DNA of 47,706 bases. It comes from Dolichospermum compactum NIES-806 (GTDB taxonomy: Bacteria > Cyanobacteriota > Cyanobacteriia > Cyanobacteriales > Nostocaceae). Below the pieces are notes generated by a model that did not search any database, was not told the DNA's origin, and saw nothing but the letters and a program-made list of their open reading frames with translations. Location of the stretch: positions 3,364,108 to 3,411,813 of the forward strand of contig NZ_AP018316.1 of the NCBI RefSeq assembly GCF_002368115.1, in the 5' to 3' direction. The stretch's first letter is position 1. Each line of letters begins with the position of its first letter. The position numbers and the translations under genes were made by a program. This document shows, piece after piece, positions 34,474 to 41,605 of this stretch.

Positions 34474-34590
34474 ATGACAACCCAAGATTTGCTCATCCCT
34501 CATGCTTATGCGTATCTGCTCGTAAAAATTAGTGTCTTAGTTTTAGCATTGTTGCTGTGGTTTGTGTTTACAGCCGCACCCGTTATTTAA
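34474..34590 (+). CDS. 38-residue single-helix membrane peptide
   Basis: MTTQDLLIPHAYAYLLVKIS followed by VLVLALLLWFVFTAAPVI. A strong ribosome-binding site, GGAGGTGG, lies at the right distance before the ATG, and a terminator-like hairpin follows the stop, so this is very likely a real gene. One membrane helix (about 15-35) with a short polar N-terminus is the form of small photosystem, cytochrome b6f or NDH subunits. I could not match it to PsaX, PsbX, PsbY, PetL, NdhP or others from memory. The product may be a complex subunit or a membrane regulator. Confidence 0.75.
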   Translation: MTTQDLLIPHAYAYLLVKISVLVLALLLWFVFTAAPVI

Positions 34591-34604
34591 TTACATTCAC
34601 AACG

Positions 34605-34634
34605 TAGAGATGTTGAAGAAAACGTCTCTATTTT
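34605..34634 (+). terminator. Terminator hairpin after the small membrane peptide gene
   Basis: TAGAGATG (34605-34612) pairs with CGTCTCTA (34623-34630), one G-U pair, followed by TTTT. It is 15 bases after the stop and between convergent genes, so it may also serve corA, whose stop is close by. Confidence 0.7.
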
Positions 34635-34641
34635 ATGGACA

Positions 34642-35793
34642 TTAGCGATGAATATCTTTTTGGAAATTAACAGAATTAGTCAGCCAACCCCGTCGCCAAA
34701 AAAAGTATATCAGACTCATAGCAATTAACGCCATTACCCCTAAACATAGCGGGTAGCCCCAATACCAATTTAATTCCGGCATATTGTGGGGTGATTTTTC
34801 GGTATTGAAATTCATCCCATATACTCCAGCAATAAAAGTCAAAGGAATAAAAATAGAAGAAACCACCGTTAGCAACTTCATAATTTCATTCATTTTATTA
34901 CTAATTGCCGATAAATACACATCCATTAAACCAGCCACTAATTCTCGATAAGTTTCCACTATATCCATAACTTGGACTGCATGATCATAACAATCTCGCA
35001 GATATATTCTCACATCATCACTAATTAATTCACTACCATCTCTAATTAAAGAATTAATTGCATCTCTTTGTGGCCAAATTGCGCGGCGAAGTTGTAATAA
35101 TTCCCGCCGAATTTGATATATTTTTTGCAATGTTTTCTGACTAGGATTAACGATTACTTCCTCTTCTAAATCATCAATCCGTTCGCCATAAAGTTCTAAA
35201 ACTGGGAAAAATCCATCAATAATTGCATCTAATAAAGAATAAGCTAAATAATCACTACCTTGTCTGCGGATAATACCTTTATTTTTATCAATTCTCATCC
35301 TCACACCATCAAAACAATCATGTTCCGGTTCTTCCTGGACTGTCAAAACATAATATTTGCCTAAAACTAAACTTACTTGTTCACTATAAAAACTGCCATT
35401 ATTAGGATTAGGTACAACCATGTGGGCAATAATCACTAATTGTTCTTCATAATCCTCAATTTTTGGACGTTCTACCATATTGACAATATCTTCCAAAATC
35501 AGAGGATGTAAATCAAAAGTTTGACCTAAACGATGTAAAATATCTTTACTACCTAAACCTTGAACATCAACCCAAGAAACGGATTCTGTATCCAAATAAT
35601 TAAGACATTCTTCTGGATAACTGATTTGTTTATGAATGAGATCAGTTTGATTATAGTCAATTAAAAAAATGATTGGTTGTTCTGCATTTTCATCAACAAT
35701 GATTGTTCCTGGTGGAGTTCCTGCTTGATGAAAAAACTCCTTATCGTGTGACTTATTGATAACTTTGGAAACCCGGCGAATTTTCCTAATCAT
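34642..35793 (-). CDS. corA: CorA-type magnesium/cobalt transporter
   Basis: A 383-residue Mg2+/Co2+ channel of the CorA family. The large N-terminal cytosolic domain (about 1-320) is followed by two membrane helices flanking the YGMNF signature (about residues 324-328), with a short positively charged C-terminus after FFWRRGW. Long helices rich in Glu and Arg (PSQKTLQKIYQIRREL) match the stalk helix. It would form a pentamer in the plasma membrane. Monocistronic and convergent with the small peptide gene. Confidence 0.95.
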   Translation of the reverse strand: MIRKIRRVSKVINKSHDKEFFHQAGTPPGTIIVDENAEQPIIFLIDYNQTDLIHKQISYPEECLNYLDTESVSWVDVQGLGSKDILHRLGQTFDLHPLILEDIVNMVERPKIEDYEEQLVIIAHMVVPNPNNGSFYSEQVSLVLGKYYVLTVQEEPEHDCFDGVRMRIDKNKGIIRRQGSDYLAYSLLDAIIDGFFPVLELYGERIDDLEEEVIVNPSQKTLQKIYQIRRELLQLRRAIWPQRDAINSLIRDGSELISDDVRIYLRDCYDHAVQVMDIVETYRELVAGLMDVYLSAISNKMNEIMKLLTVVSSIFIPLTFIAGVYGMNFNTEKSPHNMPELNWYWGYPLCLGVMALIAMSLIYFFWRRGWLTNSVNFQKDIHR

Positions 35794-35890
35794 AAATTCT
35801 TAACCTACAGATATTAGTGATTAAAATTTTAACTCATATAATATAATACTTCTATCTTATAGTATTTCTTAATCTAATGAAAGACAAATT

Positions 35891-35930
35891 TATCTGCGTT
35901 CATCTGCGTTTATCATCTTGCATCTGCGGT
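35891..35930. repeat. TCTGCGTTYATC-type short repeats
   Basis: TTATCTGCGTTCATCTGCGT followed by a degenerate TTATCATCTTGCATCTGCGG. Same family as 32731-32768 and 9694-9716. Confidence 0.6.
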
Positions 35931-35990
35931 TAATTTTGCAGATTTTGCATAATGGAAATGGGAATTTAGATATACAAATAAAATAAAAAT

Positions 35991-36458
35991 ATGCTTATGC
36001 AACCAAATCAGCAAACATTTTGGTTAATTGAAACTGAAGCAAAACCATTGCAGCAGATTATAGGTGGTGGTTTTATTTTACCAGATGGACAGGTAGCGAT
36101 CGCTAGAATTTTACCAAATTCCAGTTACGTCACCTTTCCATCTCTAGCATCCTTTCAACAACTGCAAAATCAAAGAGGGAGAACATTAGTATTTGGAGAA
36201 AACTCACGAGATAATTATCATCTACAAAGCTTTAAACTAGTAAGAGATCAAGATGTAACAGGTATCAGCGGTACTGGTATAGTTGCCATAGGATGTTATT
36301 TTCAACTTTTCCATCAAGATATTAGTCAAAATTCTGCTAATATTGCAGTTATGCAATGGTTGAAAGCACCTAAATCCACAGCCTGGTATACTCAAGGATG
36401 GGAACAAATTATATTAATTCATGGACATAAAGGTAAAACCAAAATTATTGTAGATTAA
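35991..36458 (+). CDS. Hypothetical protein, 155 aa
   Basis: Not recognised. A soluble beta-rich protein with an N-terminal QTFWLIETEAKPLQQIIGGG (about 8-27), many Val/Ile/Phe alternations and GISGTGIVAIGCYFQLF in the middle. There is no signal peptide, membrane helix or catalytic motif. It ends with a basic KGKTKIIVD tail. The next gene, an SDR, begins 29 bases after the stop on the same strand, so the pair may be cotranscribed. The ATG at 35991 is followed two codons later by another possible ATG. Confidence 0.7.
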   Translation: MLMQPNQQTFWLIETEAKPLQQIIGGGFILPDGQVAIARILPNSSYVTFPSLASFQQLQNQRGRTLVFGENSRDNYHLQSFKLVRDQDVTGISGTGIVAIGCYFQLFHQDISQNSANIAVMQWLKAPKSTAWYTQGWEQIILIHGHKGKTKIIVD

Positions 36459-36487
36459 ATATCCCCTATTCCAGAAATCTTCCATTT

Positions 36488-37294
36488 ATGAATACTAGTG
36501 AAAATCTCATCTTAGTTGTCGGTTCTACCGGTGGAGTTGGACAACTTGTAGTTAGTAAACTCTTAGAAAAAGGCTTACCAGTTCGTATTCTCACCAGAGA
36601 TGCCGAAAAAGCCGCAAAAATGTTTAATAACAAAGTAGAAATTGCAATTGGTGATATTTGTAAACCCAGCACATTGACAGCAGCAATGGCAAACATTACC
36701 GCCATCATTTGTTGTACAGGAACTACTGCTTTCCCCTCTGCAAGATGGGAATTTAATCAAACCCCCAACATTATTGAATTGGGAATCGCTGCATTTAATC
36801 CCCAATTCCTAGAAGATAAAGCCAAAAATACCCCCACTAAAGTTGATACACAGGGTGTAATTAATCTTATATCAGCAGCACCAAAAAACCTAAACCGCTT
36901 CGTATTTGTTTCTTCCTGTGGGATTCTGCGTAAACATCAATTTCCATTTAATATTCTGAATCTTTTTGGTGTACTTGACGCTAAAGAAAAAGGAGAACAA
37001 GCCATTATTAATTCGGGAATCCCTTATACTATTATTCGTCCCGGACGTTTAACCGATGGACCATATACATCCTATGATCTCAATACCTTACTCAAAGCCA
37101 CAAGTGGAGGTAAATTAAACATCATTTTCGGAACAGGAGACACAATTTCCGGTGATACCAGCCGCATTGATGTAGCTGCAACCTGTGTAGAAAGTTTATT
37201 TTATCAAAGTTCTGTGAACAAAGTTTTTGAAATAGTCAATCAAGGAAATCGACCGACTATAATTGATTGGCAAAATCTTTTTTCACAATTATAA
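36488..37294 (+). CDS. NAD(P)-binding atypical SDR
   Basis: A 268-residue Rossmann-fold protein with VVGSTGGVGQLVV (about residues 10-22), the TGxxGxxG-like motif of atypical SDRs, and ILTRDAEKA after it, which fits NADP preference. VDTQGVINLI and RFVFVSSCGILR (about 130-155) follow the usual pattern, but the YxxxK catalytic pair is not clear. It belongs to the group of Ycf39/NmrA-like proteins that includes many cyanobacterial and chloroplast factors. Follows the 155-residue protein by 29 bases and precedes a tiny secreted ORF by 16 bases. Confidence 0.85.
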   Translation: MNTSENLILVVGSTGGVGQLVVSKLLEKGLPVRILTRDAEKAAKMFNNKVEIAIGDICKPSTLTAAMANITAIICCTGTTAFPSARWEFNQTPNIIELGIAAFNPQFLEDKAKNTPTKVDTQGVINLISAAPKNLNRFVFVSSCGILRKHQFPFNILNLFGVLDAKEKGEQAIINSGIPYTIIRPGRLTDGPYTSYDLNTLLKATSGGKLNIIFGTGDTISGDTSRIDVAATCVESLFYQSSVNKVFEIVNQGNRPTIIDWQNLFSQL

Positions 37295-37310
37295 AAAAGA
37301 GAGCAAAAAC

Positions 37311-37463
37311 ATGAAATTGAATAAATTTAAAACCCCACTTCTGTTAATATTAGCTAGTTTCGTCTGTTCACCAGCAGGTTATACTCAAACACCAGAATCA
37401 CAAACATCTCAACTATCGGAAGAAGTTACTAAATTATCGGGAAGTGCTGTAATGATTTTTTAG
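37311..37463 (+). CDS. Small secreted peptide or truncated exported protein, 50 aa
   Basis: MKLNKFKTPLLLILASFVCS followed by PAGYTQTPESQTSQLSEEVT. Residues 1-24 look like a Sec signal peptide (basic N-terminus, hydrophobic core, small residues). The mature part is only about 25 residues and ends abruptly in GSAVMIF. It starts 16 bases after the SDR stop. It may be the N-terminal remnant of a longer exported protein, or a genuine small secreted peptide. I favour a remnant. Confidence 0.5.
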   Translation: MKLNKFKTPLLLILASFVCSPAGYTQTPESQTSQLSEEVTKLSGSAVMIF

Positions 37464-37495
37464 CCTTAACCGAACAGCATTAAAATAGATGTAAT

Positions 37496-37951
37496 CTAAA
37501 AAAACTTCAAAGAATCTAATCTTCCCAGAATAGTCATATCTTCAGCATCTAATTCTACAGGAATACCACTGCGAATTAGTTCGGAAAAATCCTCATTGGG
37601 GACCATAATTGTTAAGGCATAAAGACGGTTTTCACCAGTATTTTTAATCAAATGTGTACCTGTAGGTGGTACTAATAAACTATCTCCAGCTTTGATGTTT
37701 ACGGTTTTTCCATCACAAATTGCGATGCCTTCTCCTTTGAGGATAAAAAACATTTCTACAGCCCATTGATGCCGATTTGGTGGTGTTTGTCCACCGACAT
37801 CAAAGATTTCTATACAACAAGTTAAAGAAGTATTTGCACTTGCTGAATCAAAGATAATTGCTAATCGGTTAGAGTCATGGGGACTAATCCGATATGCTTG
37901 ATAATCTTTGGGAGATTTAATAATGGGAATTACACAACGAGTATCGTACAT
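37496..37951 (-). CDS. Cupin-domain protein
   Basis: A 151-residue single cupin. Motif 1 is NRHQWAVEMFFILKGEG (about 59-75), containing His and Glu metal ligands. Motif 2 is the TGTHLIKNTGENRLYAL region (about 97-113), with a His. The N-terminal part reads YRISPHDSNRLAIIFD. Such small cupins can be metal-dependent enzymes or ligand sensors. It is on the same strand as the cysteine-hydrolase gene at 38019-38789, which lies upstream of it, and is separated from it by a tandem-repeat block, so cotranscription is possible. Substrate unknown; the grouping with a hydrolase and an amidohydrolase suggests nitrogen-compound breakdown. Confidence 0.85.
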   Translation of the reverse strand: MYDTRCVIPIIKSPKDYQAYRISPHDSNRLAIIFDSASANTSLTCCIEIFDVGGQTPPNRHQWAVEMFFILKGEGIAICDGKTVNIKAGDSLLVPPTGTHLIKNTGENRLYALTIMVPNEDFSELIRSGIPVELDAEDMTILGRLDSLKFF

Positions 37952-37960
37952 AGTAGGAAT

Positions 37961-38000
37961 GGGTAATTGGTAATTGGTAATTGGTGATTGGTAATTGGTG
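37961..38000. repeat. Heptanucleotide tandem repeat GGTAATT
   Basis: About five TTGGTAA/TTGGTGA units in tandem between the cupin and cysteine-hydrolase genes. The same unit on the other strand is translated inside menE at 6412-6450. Confidence 0.88.
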
Positions 38001-38018
38001 TTTTCTACCCAACTTAAA

Positions 38019-38789
38019 TTAATTATTAATTGCGGTTATAATTGCCGAAGAATCAGTTACAAAACCGAAACATTGCTGGACATTATATAAAGTTGCTAAC
38101 CAACAATATTCCGGTGAAGTTGTCGCCGTACAATCCTTGACTAAAATACAGTCATATCCTAAAAAATTGGCATCACACAAAGTTGATAAAACACATTGAT
38201 CAGCATTTACACCAGCAAATAAGATTGTAGTTATACCCAAATTTCGCAAAATACTGTCCAAAGGTGTATCCCAAAATCCACTCATCCGATACTTATCAAC
38301 CTGGATGTCTTCTGGTAGCTGTTCTAGTTCTTCCACCACAGCAGCAGCCCAACTGCCCTGCATTAGCACCTGAGAACCGTTGCTGGGCAGGGGATCACCT
38401 AATCCGACACCTGCCCCTGTGGGGTTGTATACGTGCAATAAACCGGCGCTTATATTTAGTAAATCTGGACGATTTCCCCAATTTAGCCAAATTATAGGTA
38501 TACCAGCAGCCCGCAATTGTGGTAATAATTGTTGCAGAGGGGCAATCGGTTGACGGGCAGGGTTAACATCTACACCAATATGTGCTAACCAACCATCAGG
38601 ATGACAAAAATCGTTTTGCATATCAATAACTATGATAGCAGCTTTGGATAAGTCGCAACGGAGGGTTTTAGTTTCTGTTGCTAAAATGGCTGGTTGTGGA
38701 GTCTTTTGAGGACGGGTAATATCTGCAAATGTCTGATTTACTTGCCAGTTATTTGGTGCAAATCCTAATTTCTGAGTGGGTAGATTCAT
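38019..38789 (-). CDS. Isochorismatase-family cysteine hydrolase
   Basis: A 256-residue hydrolase with the Asp-Lys-Cys triad visible: Asp in IIVIDMQNDF (about 57-66), Lys in IQVDKYRMSGF (about 160), and Cys in GVNADQCVLST (about 198). The family includes isochorismatase, nicotinamidase, N-carbamoylsarcosine amidase and biuret hydrolase. The substrate cannot be read directly. Lying next to an amidohydrolase and a cupin, it more likely cleaves a C-N bond (ureide, biuret or amide) than isochorismate, despite the men genes elsewhere in the window. The open frame begins with TTG; the ATG three codons in is chosen. Divergent from the amidohydrolase with an 82-base gap. Confidence 0.9.
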   Translation of the reverse strand: MNLPTQKLGFAPNNWQVNQTFADITRPQKTPQPAILATETKTLRCDLSKAAIIVIDMQNDFCHPDGWLAHIGVDVNPARQPIAPLQQLLPQLRAAGIPIIWLNWGNRPDLLNISAGLLHVYNPTGAGVGLGDPLPSNGSQVLMQGSWAAAVVEELEQLPEDIQVDKYRMSGFWDTPLDSILRNLGITTILFAGVNADQCVLSTLCDANFLGYDCILVKDCTATTSPEYCWLATLYNVQQCFGFVTDSSAIITAINN

Positions 38790-38871
38790 AAATGCCAATT
38801 CTCGATATCGTTTTTTACGTTGTAGCTTAAAATTATGTTAATAGATCAATTACTTAATTAAGGTTAAAATC

Positions 38872-40272
38872 ATGAACTTTACAATTAAGAATACTTTAAT
38901 TAGCGTTGCTGATAGTTACGTAACTACAGATGTACAGGTTGTAGACGGTAAAATCACCGCTATTACCCCTAATTTAGAAATAATTGATACAGAAATTAAT
39001 GGGGATAACAAACTGCTGCTGCCTGGTTTTTTTAATGCCCATACCCATTCTTCGGAAATGTGGCAACGAGGAGTAATTCCTCCTTTACCTCTTGAATTAT
39101 GGTTAGCACATTTATATGATTTTACTCCTTTAAATACAGAACAAGTTTATCTTAGTGCTTTGGGAACGGCAGTAGAAACTTTACTTTCTGGAGGAACAAG
39201 TGTAGTAGATCATTTAGTATTAATTCCTGGGCAGGAATTAGAAACTATTGCTACAGCAGTTCGCGCTTATCAAGAAGTAGGCATCCGGGCTTTTATTGCC
39301 CCTCTAATTCAAGATGAATCTTTGAGTATGGGCATACCTAATGGAGAATCACAAGCAAATCATGAACCTTATTTTCGTTCGCTGGGGGAAACTTTAGCAA
39401 TTATGGAAGCAGCGGTAAAACAATTTCATCAACCAGAGGCAGGAATTAATATTTTAGTTGCCCCGACAGGGATTCAATTATGCAGTGATGATTTATTTAT
39501 AGGATGTATCGCATTAAGTAATAAGTATGATCTTTGTCGTCATACCCATTTATTAGAAACTAAAGCCCAGGAAAAACTGGCTGAAGAAAAATATGGTTGT
39601 ACTGCGGTTCAACATTTACAGGAAATTGGGTTTTTGAACAGTTGCACAACTTTAGCCCATTGTGTATGGTTAAAGGAATCTGATATTAATATTCTTGCCC
39701 AAACACAATCTACGGTCGTTCACAATCCTTTAAGTAACCTCCGTTTAGGCAGTGGTATTGCCCCAATTCTCAAATATATTCAAGCGGGTGTTAATGTGAC
39801 TTTTGGTTGTGATGGTGCTTCTAGTAATGACTCCCAAGACTTGTTGGAAGCTATTAAAATTGGTTCGATTTTACATAATCTGACAGAACCAGATTATCAA
39901 TACTGGATTACACCCCGTCAAGCTGTAAAAATGGCATCTTTAGGGGGTGCAAAAGGTTTAAATATAGAAGATGAACTTGGTTCTCTTGCTGTTGGTAAAA
40001 AAGCTGATTTAGTTTTATATGATCTCAATAATTTGTCATTACTTCCCCGCACAGATCCTATTGGTTTATTAGTTTTAGGTCGTCCGGTTAATGTTATTAA
40101 TAGTGCTTGGGTAAATGGTAAGCAAATTATTAGTAATGGAAAAATTACTACAATTAATATTGATGAACTGCGACAAGAATTATTTAACCGCAGTCACTGG
40201 GAAACACAGCCTAAATCAGCTAATGTAGATAAATTAGCACCTCGTTATCGGCAAGTTATGGGATTAAATTAA
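38872..40272 (+). CDS. Amidohydrolase of the deaminase/TrzA-AtzB type
   Basis: A 466-residue metal-dependent hydrolase. The metal-binding HxH is in PGFFNAHTHSSEMWQRG (about 52-68). Further ligands are in LCRHTHLLET (about 221-230) and TLAHCVWL (His, about 262), and the catalytic Asp is in TFGCDGASSND (about 313). The C-terminal GSLAVGKKADLVLYDL matches the family. Related enzymes deaminate S-adenosylhomocysteine, guanine or methylthioadenosine, or dechlorinate and deaminate triazines. The substrate here is unknown. It shares a short divergent promoter region with the cysteine hydrolase. A perfect GC-rich hairpin (40297-40315) lies 24 bases after the stop. Confidence 0.9.
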   Translation: MNFTIKNTLISVADSYVTTDVQVVDGKITAITPNLEIIDTEINGDNKLLLPGFFNAHTHSSEMWQRGVIPPLPLELWLAHLYDFTPLNTEQVYLSALGTAVETLLSGGTSVVDHLVLIPGQELETIATAVRAYQEVGIRAFIAPLIQDESLSMGIPNGESQANHEPYFRSLGETLAIMEAAVKQFHQPEAGINILVAPTGIQLCSDDLFIGCIALSNKYDLCRHTHLLETKAQEKLAEEKYGCTAVQHLQEIGFLNSCTTLAHCVWLKESDINILAQTQSTVVHNPLSNLRLGSGIAPILKYIQAGVNVTFGCDGASSNDSQDLLEAIKIGSILHNLTEPDYQYWITPRQAVKMASLGGAKGLNIEDELGSLAVGKKADLVLYDLNNLSLLPRTDPIGLLVLGRPVNVINSAWVNGKQIISNGKITTINIDELRQELFNRSHWETQPKSANVDKLAPRYRQVMGLN

Positions 40273-40296
40273 TGTTAAGTTAAGCAAAATAATTGA

Positions 40297-40315
40297 GGGC
40301 GGGGTTTCCCCGCCC
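40297..40315. terminator. GC-rich 8-bp hairpin after the amidohydrolase
   Basis: GGGCGGGG, TTT, CCCCGCCC: a perfect stem with three-base loop, 24 bases after the stop. No U-tract, so it may stabilise the transcript or be a repeat; a related palindrome lies in 34039-34138. Confidence 0.55.
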
Positions 40316-40375
40316 ATACAGAGCAATTTCATCACCTAACTTGCAGGTAGGTGAGGGTGGTATGAAGTCAAGTAA

Positions 40376-40472
40376 CTAGTACAGCACGGCGTAAATAAAT
40401 CAACCATTCTTAATCGCCAAAAAGCTTGCCCAATATTGCTTTTGACTTTTGACGAACGCCTTGCGGTATTAG
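40376..40472. mobile_element. 97-bp CTAG-ended MITE, copy B (inverted)
   Basis: Inverted, same-length copy of 26096-26192 and 41325-41421. Its right end is TTAG instead of CTAG and runs into copy D by four shared bases. Confidence 0.85.
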
Positions 40473-40579
40473 TACAGGTCGGCGGAAATAAACAGACCAT
40501 TCCAAATCGCTGGAAAGATGATTATATATTCGTTTTGACTTTTGACCTTTGACTTTTGACTTCCGCCCTGCGGTGCTAG
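40469..40579. mobile_element. CTAG-ended MITE, divergent copy D
   Basis: Begins TTAGTACAGGTCGGCGGAAATAAAC and ends in TTCCGCCCTGCGGTGCTAG. The middle differs from copies A-C. The final CTA provides the stop codon of the BON lipoprotein gene (minus strand). Confidence 0.75.
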
Positions 40580-41019
40580 GGTTTTTTATCGGTCTTGACA
40601 GTAGCTTCTACTTTGACATTTTTTACGCCAGGTATTGCTTTAATAAAAGTTTCCGCCTGTGTGATTTCTTTTTGAGAAGTTGCTGTTCCTTTGAGGATAA
40701 TTTCACCGTCTTTGTTGGTTACTTCTAACTTGTTTCCGGGTAAAACTGCTTTCAGTTTTTTGCTAATTTCGGTTTTTAAGTCGGTTGTGGATTTAGAAGT
40801 TGCAGTAGGAGTTGCGGTAAGAGTTGTCGTAGGAGTTGCGGTAGGAGTTGCGGTAGAATTATCTATGATTCTGGTGGTATCAGAAGCGGGTTTGGCTGGA
40901 ACAACGGGGGTTGTGGTGCTAGTACCAGTAGTTTCTGAACCTGTTTTTGGTGCTTCTTGACAACCAACCATGCCAGCTACTAAAACGCCACTAACTAGAA
41001 AAGGAATGAGCTTTTTCAT
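40576..41019 (-). CDS. BON-domain lipoprotein
   Basis: A 147-residue exported protein. Residues 1-20 (MKKLIPFLVSGVLVAGMVGC) form a lipoprotein-type signal with Cys20 as the likely lipidation site. A Thr/Pro/Ala-rich linker follows (about 20-80), encoded by 12-bp repeats at 40799-40856. The BON domain (about 82-145) has TEISKKLKAVLPGNKLEV, GEIILKGTA and IPGVKNVKVEA. BON domains bind lipid membranes or peptidoglycan and are common in envelope stress proteins. The frame opens earlier at 41082; the ATG at 41019 begins the signal peptide. The stop codon lies in MITE D, so the last residues could be a truncation. Confidence 0.85.
   Translation of the reverse strand: MKKLIPFLVSGVLVAGMVGCQEAPKTGSETTGTSTTTPVVPAKPASDTTRIIDNSTATPTATPTTTLTATPTATSKSTTDLKTEISKKLKAVLPGNKLEVTNKDGEIILKGTATSQKEITQAETFIKAIPGVKNVKVEATVKTDKKP
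40799..40856. repeat. 12-bp degenerate tandem repeat in the lipoprotein linker
   Basis: Units like GTAGGAGTTGCG (plus strand) encode the Thr-Ala-Thr-Pro linker. The repeat probably allows linker length variation. Confidence 0.7.
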
Positions 41020-41324
41020 GTTGATTTCCAAAGTTGAATACTTGAAGTGATGGATTTTACTGTGAGTGATACCCAGGAGCAAATCTTAAAGAAGAATTAA
41101 ATTTCTACAACCAAAAGTCATGAACCAAACATCCAGATAACTGACGGAATGACAACTTTCCAATAACTAAATTAAAACGCTTTTATTGAAAAGAGCCAAT
41201 TTAATTGTACTCATGGCTATCGAATATTAACGGTTTGATGCTCACAGGTAGCCACTATCTATATATTCTCTATCTTAAAGACTCAGCCGCATCTTTTTTG
41301 GGATTGCTAATTGGGGACTAGGGA

Positions 41325-41421
41325 CTAGTACCGCAAAGCGGAAGTCAAAAGTCAAAGATAATATTGAGCAAGCTTTTTGGCGATTGAGAATGGTTGGTTT
41401 ATTTACGCAGTGCTGTACTAG
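41325..41421. mobile_element. 97-bp CTAG-ended MITE, copy C
   Basis: Same orientation as copy A at 26096, with a few base differences (CCGCAAAGCGG, TTTACGCAGTGC). Both CTAG ends are intact. Confidence 0.85.
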
Positions 41422-41433
41422 GTAATTTTATTC

Positions 41434-41467
41434 TGACAACTGACAACTGACAACTGACAACTGACAA
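41434..41467. repeat. TGACAAC heptanucleotide tandem repeat
   Basis: Four perfect TGACAAC units followed by TGACAA, right after the MITE. Too regular and short-unit to be CRISPR; typical of cyanobacterial heptanucleotide repeats. Confidence 0.9.
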
Positions 41468-41605
41468 AGAGAGGATATTGCACCTTGAAGGTTCGGTTAT
41501 ACCACTTTCTATCTTTACCCCAATGACGATAATCTCGTGGATGTAGAGTGCAAATGTCTAATATAACCACCATTAGCTGCTGAAGCAATCAAGAGGTTAA
41601 AACCT

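Larger units (their letters stand above)
40273..40575. other. Gene-free stretch full of palindromes and MITEs
   Basis: It contains the GGGCGGGG-TTT-CCCCGCCC hairpin (40297-40315), a small CACCTAACTTGCAGGTAGGTG hairpin near 40333-40353, MITE copy B (40376-40472) and MITE copy D (40469-40579). No gene is present. Confidence 0.7.
41020..41605. other. Gap before the histidine kinase, with a MITE and tandem repeat
   Basis: Holds upstream sequence of the lipoprotein gene, MITE copy C (41325-41421), a TGACAAC tandem repeat (41434-41467) and the upstream region of the kinase with an AGAGG ribosome-binding site before its GTG. No gene found. Confidence 0.65.

Noticed and set aside
38019..38789. Link between the isochorismatase-family hydrolase and the menF isochorismate synthase
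   Set aside because: The family has many unrelated substrates, the genes are 34 kb apart, and the neighbours point to C-N bond hydrolysis.
41434..41467. Regular repeats as a CRISPR array
   Set aside because: Units are 7 bp with no spacers; the same holds for 37961-38000. They are heptanucleotide tandem repeats.
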